IMG/VR virus record: IMGVR_UViG_3300032180_000015
Location: 1 to 46,026 of that record
DNA from: a virus
Strand: one strand, 5' to 3'
DNA: 46,026 nucleotides
Shown: positions 33,232-39,997 of the stretch, one piece after another
How the letters are laid out: the number at the start of each line of letters is the position of its first letter
Position numbering within the stretch: position 1 is the first letter of the stretch
Translations under genes and position numbers: made by a program
Notes under the pieces: generated by a model
Told to the model about the DNA's origin: nothing
What the model saw: only the letters and a program-made list of their open reading frames with translations
Database searches by the model: none

Positions 33232-33704
33232 TGGACGCCACAAGCGAAGCCCGATTGCTTAACGTCATCCCGGAACTTGCAGCCAAAGTTCACACGATGG
33301 CGGACATGCTTCTGCAAGAGGGCATCACAATCCGAGTCGTTCAAGGGCTTAGGACATGGGCAGAACAGGATGCTTTGTACGCCCAAGGGCGAACGGTTCC
33401 GGGGAACATCGTCACGAATGCCCCAGGTGGGCACTCTTGGCACAACCTTGGTTGCGCGGTTGACTGTGCGCCGATGAATCCAGATGGTACAGTGGACTGG
33501 AATGCCTCTCATCCACAATGGAAGCGCATGGAAGAAGTCGGCGTCAGTCTGGGGCTTACCAGTGGGGCTAATTGGACAAGACTGGTGGACGCGCCTCATT
33601 TCCAGATCACCGGACAGTTCCCAGAGGGTGCACCCAACGATGAAGCGCGGCAAATCTATCTCGACCAAGGGGCAGAAGCGTTCTGGGCGGAGGTCATAGC
33701 ATGA
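33231..33704 (+). CDS. endolysin, peptidase M15 family
   Basis: 157 residues from ATG 33231 (TGATG overlap). M15 zinc-peptidase motifs: GLRTWAEQDALYAQGR, the SxHxxGxAxD signature SWHNLGCAVD with His71 and Asp78, and the third ligand in DAPHFQI (His123). Family members cleave the peptidoglycan stem peptide (L-Ala-D-Glu or D-Ala-D-Ala), so it degrades the wall at the end of infection. It has no wall-binding domain and no signal peptide, so it needs the holin. Confidence 0.9.
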   Translation: MDATSEARLLNVIPELAAKVHTMADMLLQEGITIRVVQGLRTWAEQDALYAQGRTVPGNIVTNAPGGHSWHNLGCAVDCAPMNPDGTVDWNASHPQWKRMEEVGVSLGLTSGANWTRLVDAPHFQITGQFPEGAPNDEARQIYLDQGAEAFWAEVIA

Positions 33705-33862
33705 GTGATTGTCAGCACGTATTACTCAAAAAGAAGTTGTCAGGCGAACAATTCTGGTATCAGTGCGATGCCTGCCGGCAGAAGTTCAAGGTTGAATTGT
33801 GGGATGGCAAAATCAGAGTCATTCCGCAAATCCTGGAAAATCAAGGAGTCATCAATGAATAA
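33701..33862 (+). CDS. small zinc-ribbon-like protein
   Basis: 53 residues, ATGA overlap with the endolysin. It has a C-x-H and C-x2-C pair (MSDCQH ... YQCDACRQKFKV), a typical treble-clef or ribbon knuckle. Its end overlaps the next ATG by 8 bases. Function unknown. Confidence 0.6.
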   Translation: MSDCQHVLLKKKLSGEQFWYQCDACRQKFKVELWDGKIRVIPQILENQGVINE

Positions 33863-34280
33863 GGCAAAACTGTGGTTCCTCGTTCTGGCCCTAGCGGCAG
33901 GGATTGGGTGCGCCAAGAAAGTAACCGCGCCGGTGCCGGGCACGATCAACACTTTCGATGCCTACGCCGCACGGTCCATAGGAGATGCTCAGGTAGCTCT
34001 GATTTCAGCAAAGACTTGGGAAAGCTGCTCTGACAAGAGCTTTCCGCAGACGGTAACCTTTGACGGCAACACCTACCCCTGCGATGCCACGGCTGGGCCA
34101 TTTCCGAGCGTGGCAAGGCCGTTCCTATTCAAGGCAGAACAAACTTACGACCTGGCGCTGTCTGCGGCACAAGCCTACCACTCAGGGGCAACACTCGACA
34201 CTGCCGGACTGACGCAGGCATTGACGCAGTTGGGCATCGACATCGGAAACATGTTAACCAGCGCAGGGAAAGGGAAATAA
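33855..34280 (+). CDS. putative phage lipoprotein
   Basis: 141 residues from ATG 33855, preceded by AAGGAG; the longer frame from 33705 is a shadow. The N-terminus MNKAKLWFLVLALAAGIGC is a signal peptide ending in a near-lipobox Cys19. The mature part has two Cys (WESCSDKSFPQ, YPCDAT) and a helical C-terminus (KAEQTYDLALSAAQAYHS). In a lysis module it could be an outer-membrane spanin component or an exclusion protein. The -3 residue is Gly, so lipidation is not certain. Confidence 0.6.
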   Translation: MNKAKLWFLVLALAAGIGCAKKVTAPVPGTINTFDAYAARSIGDAQVALISAKTWESCSDKSFPQTVTFDGNTYPCDATAGPFPSVARPFLFKAEQTYDLALSAAQAYHSGATLDTAGLTQALTQLGIDIGNMLTSAGKGK

Positions 34281-34281
34281 T

Positions 34282-34620
34282 ATGCTGACTCTTACCACTC
34301 TACTTCTCGGCCTCTTTCCGGTAGTGCTGAAAGGCATTCCCGGCATCTCCTCAACCATCCAGCAGATCATCGCGGACGTAACGGCCTCAGTTGCCGCAAT
34401 TCTCGGCTCTGGCGTCGTGACTCAGCCCTCTGTGAATACGGCGATGGCAGCGTGGGCCGGCGTTATAGCCGCACTCAAGAACGACCCGGCCCTGCCTGCG
34501 TCAAGCCTCTCCGCCGTGGCCGAACTAGAAAAGATCATTCAGGCCGTCATGGTGCAAGACGCTGTGCTGGCCAAGGGTGTTGATTGGAGCAAACTGCAAC
34601 CTATCACGCCCGTGGCGTAG
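34282..34620 (+). CDS. small protein with N-terminal hydrophobic helix
   Basis: 112 residues: a hydrophobic start (MLTLTTLLLGLFPVVLKGIPG), then Ala/Val-rich helices (IQQIIADVTASVAAILGSGVV; MAAWAGVIAALKNDPALPASSLSAVAELEKII). One possible membrane segment; otherwise a soluble helical bundle. Last gene before the terminator; possibly a second holin or antiholin, unproven. Confidence 0.5.
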   Translation: MLTLTTLLLGLFPVVLKGIPGISSTIQQIIADVTASVAAILGSGVVTQPSVNTAMAAWAGVIAALKNDPALPASSLSAVAELEKIIQAVMVQDAVLAKGVDWSKLQPITPVA

Positions 34621-34665
34621 ATCGGAGGCCCAGAACCGAGTAGTTCCTGACCAAAAGAGCAGAAG

Positions 34666-34695
34666 CCCCTGTGCAAAACGCAGGGGTTTTCTTTT
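34666..34695 (+). terminator. rho-independent terminator ending the late operon
   Basis: CCCCTG (34666-34671) pairs with CAGGGG (34681-34686) around a 9-base loop, followed by TTTTCTTTT. It lies 46 bases after the last lysis-module stop and marks the end of the late transcript. Confidence 0.85.
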
Positions 34696-34734
34696 GCCCG
34701 CAACTATTTTCGCTAGGCAGTCAATCAGTTACGT

Positions 34735-34748
34735 AAAATACGTATTTT
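34735..34748. promoter_or_regulatory. 14-bp perfect palindrome, candidate operator
   Basis: AAAATACGTATTTT is self-complementary across all 14 bases. It ends four bases before the -35 of the promoter for the second gene block, and a further TACGTA overlaps its left edge (34730-34735). The position suits a repressor or activator site governing the early genes. Confidence 0.55.
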
Positions 34749-34752
34749 GAGC

Positions 34753-34782
34753 TTGACTTTCTATTCGTATATTTCGTATTGT
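34753..34782 (+). promoter_or_regulatory. candidate promoter of the early/replication operon
   Basis: TTGACT (34753-34758), 18 bp, TATTGT (34777-34782). The predicted start site (about 34788-34790) coincides with the GTG at 34789, so the first message would be leaderless, as at 292. It follows the terminator directly, consistent with a new transcription unit. Confidence 0.5.
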
Positions 34783-34788
34783 TGGCGC

Positions 34789-34932
34789 GTGGGAGCACTC
34801 AAAAGCACGAAATGCAGCAAGGGACACCCGCTCAAGGGGAAGAATCTATATCACCGCAAGAATGGGACTCGGGAATGCAGGGCATGTTCCCGCAAGAGAT
34901 CGGCTGAGGCCGCGAAAGGACCACGACGATGA
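34789..34932 (+). CDS. small zinc-knuckle protein, second copy of the 1391 type
   Basis: 47 residues from GTG 34789; the frame to 34747 overlaps the promoter. KCSKGHPLKGKNLYHRKNGTRECRACSRKRSAEA is a C-x2-GHPL...C-x2-C knuckle like that at 1391-1573, here with the full GHP(L) signature found in phage HNH-associated zinc fingers. No HNH core follows. DNA or RNA binding likely; first gene of the early operon. Confidence 0.6.
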   Translation: MGALKSTKCSKGHPLKGKNLYHRKNGTRECRACSRKRSAEAAKGPRR

Positions 34933-35135
34933 GCACACAAATCCCAATTACGCCCAAGGAATTGCGTTCCATTAGAAAAGTATTGCGGAATGACAAAGAA
35001 GTGGTGTGTTTAGACGAAACCGCTTACCTCAAGACTTTGTTGGTTGCTCGGGACTTACTTATGCGTGGCGTGATGGTCAATGCCAAGATAACGCAGGCTG
35101 GGGCTGTGGAAGCCAGAAGGAACGGACAGAAATGA
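34929..35135 (+). CDS. small hypothetical protein
   Basis: 68 residues, ATGA overlaps at both ends. Helical and basic (TPKELRSIRKVLRNDKEVVCLDETAYLKTLLVARDLLMRGV). No family recognised. Confidence 0.5.
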   Translation: MSTQIPITPKELRSIRKVLRNDKEVVCLDETAYLKTLLVARDLLMRGVMVNAKITQAGAVEARRNGQK

Positions 35136-35287
35136 GCATTCCCTGCATAGATAAATACACCTGCTGTGCTCTGGGCTTCATGGAATGGGCGGTTGATCAC
35201 CTAGAGCGGCATCCCGAAGAAGAAAGCTACGTGATCGAGCGGCTGAAAGAGCGCGTCAAGGAATGGCGTGCGGAGGCTGGCAAATGA
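35132..35287 (+). CDS. small helical hypothetical protein
   Basis: 51 residues from ATG 35132 (ATGA). Contains DKYTCCALGFMEWAVDHLERHPEEESYVIERLKERVKEWRAE: one amphipathic helical hairpin with a CC pair. Unknown function. Confidence 0.5.
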   Translation: MSIPCIDKYTCCALGFMEWAVDHLERHPEEESYVIERLKERVKEWRAEAGK

Positions 35288-35421
35288 CAGAAGAATGGCG
35301 CTGGATTAACGAGGATTATGAGCCTGAGCCGGAGCGGGGCTTCTGGATGGTCATGGGCTGTGTCGCTTCGGTGATTGGCTGGCTGGTGGTGATTGCGGTG
35401 ATCTGGTGGGCGAGGAGCTAA
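35284..35421 (+). CDS. small single-pass membrane protein
   Basis: 45 residues (ATGA overlap). An acidic, Glu/Pro-rich N-terminal 18 residues are followed by one hydrophobic helix (FWMVMGCVASVIGWLVVIAVIWWA) and a basic end (RS). Likely inner-membrane; early-expressed, so a host-takeover or exclusion role is conceivable. Confidence 0.55.
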   Translation: MTEEWRWINEDYEPEPERGFWMVMGCVASVIGWLVVIAVIWWARS

Positions 35422-35422
35422 C

Positions 35423-36043
35423 GTGAAACTTCCCGAGATGAATGCAGGGCAATTCGCCAAGTTACTGGTTTCGCTTCGAGCTTGCAATGAGGCGCAAGTT
35501 TGGGCAAAAGGAAAGTCTCTGACCTCGGTAATCGCTAAGTGTGATCGTGGCGACTGGCTTCTTTGGCTTCTTGGCAATATGGCCGATAAAGATGGTTGGG
35601 CAACTCGCAAGCAAGTAGTCTTGATGGCCTGCGCGTGCGTTGAACCTTCGCTGAAGTACGTGGCTAAGGACGAGAAGCGTCCTGCTGAGGCTATCCGCAT
35701 CGCTCGGTTATGGTGCGAGGGTAAGGCAACTCTCCAAGAAGTACGAAATGCCGCCGACGCCGCCGCCGACGCCGCCTACGCCGCCGCCGACGCCGCCGCC
35801 TACGCCGCCGCCGACGCCGCCGCCGCCGACGCCGCCTACGCCGCCGCCGCCGCCGCCGACGCCGCCTACGCCGCCTACGCCGCCGCCGACGCCGCCTACG
35901 CCGCCGCCGACGCCGCCGCCTACGCCGCCGCCGACGCCGCCGCCTACGCCGCCGCCGACGCCGCCGCCGCCGACGCCGCCAGAGGCAAGTCCCTCAAGGA
36001 GTCTGCGGATATTGTTCGCAAGATGTTGAAAGAGTTGCCATGA
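35423..36043 (+). CDS. Ala/Asp/Tyr microsatellite-repeat protein, immunity-protein-like
   Basis: 206 residues from GTG 35423. Residues 1-108 form a globular helical domain (WLLWLLGNMADKDGWATRKQVVLMACACVEPSL; RPAEAIRIARLWCEGKATL). Residues 110-186 consist only of Ala, Asp and Tyr in AAADAAAY-like units, and a short helix (KSLKESADIVRKMLKEL) closes the protein. From memory, similar Ala-rich repeat proteins are annotated as putative immunity proteins (Imm-5-like) in phages and bacteria. The repeat would be a long helix. Biological role unknown. Confidence 0.6.
   Translation: MKLPEMNAGQFAKLLVSLRACNEAQVWAKGKSLTSVIAKCDRGDWLLWLLGNMADKDGWATRKQVVLMACACVEPSLKYVAKDEKRPAEAIRIARLWCEGKATLQEVRNAADAAADAAYAAADAAAYAAADAAAADAAYAAAAAADAAYAAYAAADAAYAAADAAAYAAADAAAYAAADAAAADAARGKSLKESADIVRKMLKELP
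35750..35980 (+). repeat. 231-bp GCC/GAC/TAC trinucleotide-type repeat
   Basis: 77 consecutive codons drawn only from GCC, GAC and TAC, in irregular 9-18 bp units. No synonymous Ala, Asp or Tyr codon occurs, so the uniformity is at DNA level, as expected from recent slippage or recombination. All length changes by whole units stay in frame. Several antisense and alternative frames are open here only because of the repeat. Confidence 0.9.
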
Positions 36044-36222
36044 ACGGCAAACTGGTTCCATTTCCGCAACAGGGCGTGAGAGGGCAGATGTACCGCTGCC
36101 TAGAACAGGAGAAAGCAAATTGTCAGAAACTATCATCGAAGCAGGCGAGGCTCTGGAAGTGCGTGGTCCGAACGATTTGCTCCAGATTGCGCTTCAAAAC
36201 AAGGCCGGGATTGATGTCATAG
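36040..36222 (+). CDS. possible small protein overlapping the erf start
   Basis: ATGA overlap at 36040 opens MNGKLVPFPQQGVRGQMYRC..., which continues for 60 residues but shares about 100 bases with the erf frame. The coupling favours translation of at least the first part. Unknown function. Confidence 0.3.
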   Translation: MNGKLVPFPQQGVRGQMYRCLEQEKANCQKLSSKQARLWKCVVRTICSRLRFKTRPGLMS

Positions 36223-36845
36223 AGCGCCTGGCGGCTTTGCAACTTCAGAGCCGCAAACTGGATGCCGAAGTTGAGTTTCAAGATGAGTTGAATCGTTGCC
36301 AGGCAGAGGTCCAACTGGTCGCCCTCGACTCGGATAAGACTGGCCCAGGGGGCAAGAAGTGGGCTACTTACAAGGGCTTAGACAAGTCCATGCGGCCGAT
36401 CTATACGGCCCACGGATTCAGCCTGTCCTTTGGAACAGCGGACTTCAACGTGCCAGAGCAGATTTTGGTGACTTGCCTAGTGTCCCGAGGTTTGCACACC
36501 CGTCTCTACCAACTTCCAATGGACATCAGCGGCAAGGGGCCACAGGGCGGCGGCGCACTCAGTAAGCCTCATGCGATCTTGGCAGCAATGGAATATGGCA
36601 GGCGCTGTCTGCTGAAGATGATCTTCAACATCGTTACTGGCGACGAGGACAAGCTGGAGATGGCTACCACTGGCGAAGTCGCGGAGCAGGTTGGCTTTAT
36701 CAAGGCCGCGAAGGATGCTGCAGAATGCCGGTCAATCTTCAAAGATTACTACCTACACGCCGAGCAAGAGAACAATCGACAGGTCATGCACATCCTTCTG
36801 GATGCTAAAGACGCCAGAATCAAGGAGTTATCCAATGCGCGTTGA
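36120..36845 (+). CDS. erf: Erf-family single-strand annealing protein
   Basis: 241 residues from TTG 36120 (AGGAG 36107-36111). The core matches P22-Erf-type recombinases: VEFQDELNRCQAEVQLVALDSDKTGPGGKKWATYKGLDKSMRPIYTAHGFSLSF, then GGGALSKPHAILAAMEYGRRCLLKMIFNI. A helical C-terminus completes it. It anneals complementary strands in phage recombination, working with the exonuclease encoded next, whose start it overlaps. Confidence 0.85.
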   Translation: MSETIIEAGEALEVRGPNDLLQIALQNKAGIDVIERLAALQLQSRKLDAEVEFQDELNRCQAEVQLVALDSDKTGPGGKKWATYKGLDKSMRPIYTAHGFSLSFGTADFNVPEQILVTCLVSRGLHTRLYQLPMDISGKGPQGGGALSKPHAILAAMEYGRRCLLKMIFNIVTGDEDKLEMATTGEVAEQVGFIKAAKDAAECRSIFKDYYLHAEQENNRQVMHILLDAKDARIKELSNAR

Positions 36846-37479
36846 GGGCGTGGAACAGCAAACACCCGAATGGCTGCACATGCGCTGTGGGATTGTGACG
36901 GCGTCTCGCATGGCCGATGTCATGTCTAAACTCAAGGTCAAGAGCAAGAATGGCGAAAAAGGTGCCCCATCTGGCAAGAGGCTCCAATACCGCAAGGAGT
37001 TGGTATATGAAACCCTGACCGGCATGTCCTGGGAGCGGTTTGTCAGCCCGTACATGGACTATGGCGCGGAGAACGAACCACTCGCTAGGGCCGCTTATGA
37101 GCTTCAGAACGATTTGGACGTGCTCCCGGGTGGTTTCTGGCTCCATGACGCAATAGCGAGGCTAGGTTGCAGCCCTGATGGGCTCGTAGGTGAAGATGGG
37201 CTGGTGGAGTTTAAGGTTCCTCCCTCGCGCCACTTGGACATCATTTCCACTCGGCAGATTCCCGAAGAATACCTGTGGCAGTGCATGACAGAACTGGCGG
37301 TGACCGGCCGGCAGTGGTGTGACTTCGTATCGCATGACCCGAGCCTGCCCAAGAGTGTGAATACCTGGGTCAAGCGTGTACCGCGCGATGAGGCACTAAT
37401 CGCGGCAATCGAGGCGGAAACGCTTGCCTTCTTGGGCGAAGTGGTTGAATTCATTCAGAAACTTGAGGCAGCCCAATGA
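36835..37479 (+). CDS. YqaJ/lambda-exonuclease-type viral recombinase
   Basis: 214 residues from ATG 36835 with AAGGAG upstream. PD-(D/E)xK motifs: TPEWLHMRCGIVTASRMADVM at the start, YGAENEPLARAAYE (Glu79/Glu81), GCSPDGLV (Asp115) and LVEFKVP (Glu125-x-Lys127). It resects double-strand ends to give the 3' strand used by Erf, a Red-like pair. Overlaps erf by 11 bases and is ATGA-coupled downstream. Confidence 0.85.
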   Translation: MRVEGVEQQTPEWLHMRCGIVTASRMADVMSKLKVKSKNGEKGAPSGKRLQYRKELVYETLTGMSWERFVSPYMDYGAENEPLARAAYELQNDLDVLPGGFWLHDAIARLGCSPDGLVGEDGLVEFKVPPSRHLDIISTRQIPEEYLWQCMTELAVTGRQWCDFVSHDPSLPKSVNTWVKRVPRDEALIAAIEAETLAFLGEVVEFIQKLEAAQ

Positions 37480-37796
37480 CCTACACCGGCAGAGCGACGC
37501 CTTTTGGTGAAGAAGTTGAGCGTCCCGTCTCTCGCAGTTGGCCCGGAGGCCCTCTCAGGCAGTGCCACGTCCCACATACGGCCACTCATTGGCGGTACGT
37601 TTGCGACCAATGCCTCAAGCCCTGTGGAGGCGTCTATTTCGTAAAGGGTGCCAGTTCCATGCAGCAGGGCTCGTCCTCGCCCGAAAACCTACGGGTAGAA
37701 CCATGCTGGCTATGCTCTGAGTGCAAGGATGCCAACACGCCAAAACAGCCGAAACGGAGGAAGTCATGTACGCCGGCAGAACGTTCAACGATTTAA
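37476..37796 (+). CDS. zinc-ribbon-like hypothetical protein
   Basis: 106 residues, ATGA overlap. H/C clusters (QCHVPHTATHWRYVCDQCLKPCGG and CWLCSECKDANTP) suggest one or two zinc sites. The C-terminus is basic. Overlaps the next gene by 31 bases. Unknown function. Confidence 0.5.
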   Translation: MTYTGRATPFGEEVERPVSRSWPGGPLRQCHVPHTATHWRYVCDQCLKPCGGVYFVKGASSMQQGSSSPENLRVEPCWLCSECKDANTPKQPKRRKSCTPAERSTI

Positions 37797-38077
37797 TCGA
37801 CACTGTGGAGCGCGTCCGAGGGCTTGAGGGCGTGCCAGAGGTCAAAGTCTTGCGGAACACTCGGGCAACCGAGCCGCAGGTAGGGGCCGATGAGCGAGAG
37901 CCTTCGGCCCCGGCGCTTTGTCAGTTCTGCGGAAAACCAATTCCAGTGGATCATTACTGTTGCTTTTTCCAATGGAATACATGGGCCGCAAACAAACTCG
38001 CTAATAATCTAACCGAAGCACATTGGGCACGCTTTCTGCAAAAGGACGGCCCAGACCCAGAACCAGAGGAGGAGTGA
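37766..38077 (+). CDS. zinc-finger-containing hypothetical protein
   Basis: 103 residues from ATG 37766 (GGAGGAAG upstream). The N-terminal FNDLIDTVERVRGLEGVPEVKVLR is helical; then LCQFCGKPIPVDHYCCFFQWNTWAANKL has C-x2-C...H-x-CC. Acidic C-terminus. TGATG-coupled to the next gene. Unknown function. Confidence 0.5.
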   Translation: MYAGRTFNDLIDTVERVRGLEGVPEVKVLRNTRATEPQVGADEREPSAPALCQFCGKPIPVDHYCCFFQWNTWAANKLANNLTEAHWARFLQKDGPDPEPEEE

Positions 38078-38262
38078 TGCAAAACGTATTCGAGGTGAAG
38101 TTTGGTTTGCGGGTAACCACCAGCCTTACTCGATACATTAAAGCCAACGATTTCCCGGAAGCCTCAAGAAAGGCCCAAAAGATGATAAAAACGGACAGTA
38201 AATTAAGGTCCGATACTTGGTATGTGGATAGCATTACTGACATGGGCCCACTGTACGGTTAG
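38077..38262 (+). CDS. small hypothetical protein
   Basis: 61 residues from ATG 38077 (TGATG). Alpha/beta (FEVKFGLRVTTSLTRYIKANDFPEASRKAQKMIKTDSKL ... YVDSITDMG). Last gene before a terminator. Unknown function. Confidence 0.5.
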   Translation: MQNVFEVKFGLRVTTSLTRYIKANDFPEASRKAQKMIKTDSKLRSDTWYVDSITDMGPLYG

Positions 38263-38309
38263 GGATTTTCAGTGGCCTAATGCCCTTCCCCCCATCTCAG
38301 GCCGCTGAG

Positions 38310-38340
38310 AAACCGGGATTTCTGGCGAGTCTCGGTTTTT
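38310..38340 (+). terminator. rho-independent terminator candidate
   Basis: AAACCGGGA (38310-38318) pairs with TCTCGGTTT (38330-38338) with one G-T pair and an 11-base loop; the 3' arm runs into a T-tract. It lies 48 bases after the last stop and just before a new promoter. Confidence 0.65.
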
Positions 38341-38361
38341 GAACGGCATTGAAAAAACTGC

Positions 38362-38390
38362 TTGCATTTTATGGTCGACTTTGGCATAAT
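38362..38390 (+). promoter_or_regulatory. candidate sigma70-type promoter of the replication-loader genes
   Basis: TTGCAT (38362-38367), 17 bp, CATAAT (38385-38390): a good two-box match with ideal spacing, directly downstream of the terminator. It would drive the genes from 38479 onward with a leader of at least 80 bases. Confidence 0.6.
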
Positions 38391-38478
38391 TCGAGACAGC
38401 CACCTGATCCGTGGTCTTCCTTACCGGAATCTCTTTGGGGGTCTCCAAGGGCCCCCAGTCACTTTCTGGTTGGAATCG

Positions 38479-38709
38479 GTGACGAAAGAGAATCCGGGGC
38501 CAAACATCAGACCCCACCCAAGCATTTTCGATGACATCCGTAATTACAGGTTGCCAACTTACTGTAGCCCTCCACGGGGAGTAATTCTCGATCCCCGAAA
38601 ACGGGGACGTGTCTGCCCAACGCGGCTTTGTGAAATGACACGGGAACTGGTGACGGATGCCAGACGCGAAAAGAATGGCGCCGGGGAATTTAAGTTGCCC
38701 TTTTTATGA
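38479..38709 (+). CDS. possible hypothetical protein upstream of the replication gene
   Basis: 76 residues from GTG 38479 (TTG 38470 is an alternative). The frame ends in an ATGA overlap with the next gene, the junction used throughout this genome. The sequence is basic with two Cys (TYCSPPRGVILDPRKRGRVCPTRLC). The same DNA also forms hairpins (38575-38607), so it might instead be an untranslated leader. Confidence 0.35.
   Translation: MTKENPGPNIRPHPSIFDDIRNYRLPTYCSPPRGVILDPRKRGRVCPTRLCEMTRELVTDARREKNGAGEFKLPFL
38575..38607 (+). promoter_or_regulatory. mutually exclusive hairpins
   Basis: TCCCCG (38592-38597) can pair with CGGGGA upstream (38575-38580) or with CGGGGA downstream (38602-38607, AAAA loop). 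The two structures exclude each other, as in attenuator-like switches. They are located in the leader between the promoter and the replication gene. Confidence 0.35.
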
Positions 38710-39071
38710 ATGATCTTTTTTCAGAACCGTCCACGGAAGGGGAACTGGATGAGATTTACCAGGCATACCCAAGACATATCGGGAAAAGAGATGCGATCCG
38801 GGCAATCGAAAAAGCAATTCAACGGCTCAAGGCAGGGGAGTACAAGGGCCGGAGTCTGTCTCGAATACAAGCGATTGCAGGATTAAAAAACCGCGCGATC
38901 ATGTTTTCGCAATCGGCCGCAGGCAAGAAAAAAGATTTTACGCCGCACCCGGCAACATGGTTCAACAGGTCAAGCTACCTGGACGATCCGAAAGAGTGGC
39001 AGGACCAGAAAGCGAATGGGATGGATGAATTCTTCACCAAATACCGGGCTAACCATCATGAAGCCAATTGA
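38706..39071 (+). CDS. replication-protein C-terminal-like domain
   Basis: 121 residues. LDEIYQAYPRHIGKRDAIRAIEKAIQRL and FTPHPATWFNRSSYLDDPKEW match, from memory, the (F/Y)xxxYPRKxGKxxAxxA...PHPATWLNxxxWxD module at the C-terminus of many phage replication initiators and DnaD/O-like proteins. The DNA-binding winged helix usually N-terminal is absent, so this is a short, stand-alone form. Overlaps the next gene by 14 bases. Confidence 0.6.
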   Translation: MNDLFSEPSTEGELDEIYQAYPRHIGKRDAIRAIEKAIQRLKAGEYKGRSLSRIQAIAGLKNRAIMFSQSAAGKKKDFTPHPATWFNRSSYLDDPKEWQDQKANGMDEFFTKYRANHHEAN

Positions 39072-39492
39072 TGACCTGTATGCGCGAACACTACAGTCGT
39101 ATTCCCGCGAAGCTAAAGAGGGCGAGTTTGACGCTTGGGAGCACGTTCTGCAACCGTTCTCATACCGTGAAATTGACAGTGCTTTGAGGCGCTGGCAGGA
39201 CGATACTGAGATTGAAGAATACACTCATAAGCCTCGCGGTAGCCGAATGCCGACAGCGGCAGAGTTGAGGCTGAGTATAGAGAGGGCGAGTCGTGCAAAC
39301 ACACCGAGATTCCAAGCCTGCGAACAACATGGTTGCGTTGAGGGATGGATTAAAGTCTTTGAAGGAAAAACTTCTGGCGGAAACATCGTCGATGCCAGGG
39401 CCGGAGCAGTCCGACGATGCCAGTGTTTCATCGAATGGGCTGCAGCTCGATCTTACAGAGCGGAAAGTGTGGGCAAAAAAGGAACTCGCTAA
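39058..39492 (+). CDS. helicase-loader-like protein with C-terminal zinc site
   Basis: 144 residues from ATG 39058. The N-terminal helical part (MKPIDDLYARTLQSYSREAKEGEFDAWEHVLQPFSYREIDSALRRW) resembles replisome-loader N-domains that scan ...PTAAE(L/I) motifs. The C-terminal part has C...HGC-x-x-GW and RRCQC, a zinc-binding site. Together with the previous gene it suggests helicase recruitment at the phage origin; inferred. Confidence 0.5.
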   Translation: MKPIDDLYARTLQSYSREAKEGEFDAWEHVLQPFSYREIDSALRRWQDDTEIEEYTHKPRGSRMPTAAELRLSIERASRANTPRFQACEQHGCVEGWIKVFEGKTSGGNIVDARAGAVRRCQCFIEWAAARSYRAESVGKKGTR

Positions 39493-39598
39493 GTGGGTGC
39501 AACAGCGAGAGGAGAAACGCAATGCCAAACCAGCCGAAGTTCCAAGTACGACTCTCAAGCAACAGGAAAGCAGTGCAGATCGTGAACACACGTCCTGA
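39329..39598 (+). CDS. out-of-frame overlapping ORF of doubtful status
   Basis: From ATG 39329 an 89-residue frame runs through the end of the loader-like gene (164 bases shared) and into the start of the next (77 bases shared). Its product is highly charged and helix-like (LDLTERKVWAKKELAKWVQQREEKRNAK). It is either a true overprinted gene or a shadow; only 29 bases belong to it alone. Confidence 0.2.
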   Translation: MVALRDGLKSLKEKLLAETSSMPGPEQSDDASVSSNGLQLDLTERKVWAKKELAKWVQQREEKRNAKPAEVPSTTLKQQESSADREHTS

Positions 39599-39710
39599 AA
39601 ACGGAGCGCGGTTTGTGGTTGTGGGGCGTGCGCTAAGAGCCGAGGAAGCGATTCGGTATGCGGCGAATTTGAACCGATTGGACCAGCAGATTAAGCAGAG
39701 GGTGAAATGA
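39522..39710 (+). CDS. small hypothetical protein
   Basis: 62 residues from ATG 39522 with GAGGAG upstream. Basic alpha/beta (KFQVRLSSNRKAVQIVNTRPENGARFVVVGRALRAEEAIRYAANL). ATGA overlap downstream. No family recognised. Confidence 0.5.
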   Translation: MPNQPKFQVRLSSNRKAVQIVNTRPENGARFVVVGRALRAEEAIRYAANLNRLDQQIKQRVK

Positions 39711-39997
39711 GACGACACCGAAGTTTGTGCGGCAGGAATGATGGCAATCAGGCGCTAGTCGTGCGTGAACTCCGTAAATTGGGCATAAGTGTCGAAATCC
39801 TTAGTGAGATTGGCAATGGGTGCCCTGACTTATTGCTCGGGTATAGCGGGAAGATGCTTTTGGTTGAACTGAAAGACCCAACCCAGCCGCCAAGCAAACG
39901 TCGTCTTACGGATGACGAAGAAATATGGCGTGCGGCGTGGAATGGAACCCTCCCGTTGGTAGCTGAAACTGTAGACGACATTGTGAAGGTCTTATGA
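39707..39997 (+). CDS. VRR-NUC-like PD-(D/E)xK nuclease
   Basis: 96 residues. GNQALVVRELRKLGISVEILSEIGNGCPDLLLGYSGKMLLVELKD has the nuclease core: helix, GxPD (Asp41) and the (E)xK strand (Glu54-Leu-Lys56), then a conserved-looking PPSKRRLTDDEEIWRAAWNG. Compact single-domain enzymes of this type in phages act as structure-specific or Holliday-junction nucleases. ATGA-coupled to an HNH gene. Confidence 0.7.
   Translation: MRRHRSLCGRNDGNQALVVRELRKLGISVEILSEIGNGCPDLLLGYSGKMLLVELKDPTQPPSKRRLTDDEEIWRAAWNGTLPLVAETVDDIVKVL

Noticed and set aside
35708-36136. 142-residue Gly/Val-rich frame on the minus strand and a Pro/Thr-rich frame on the plus strand
   Set aside because: Both are alternative readings of the GCC/GAC/TAC repeat tract; the frame with globular flanking domains is the GTG 35423 gene.
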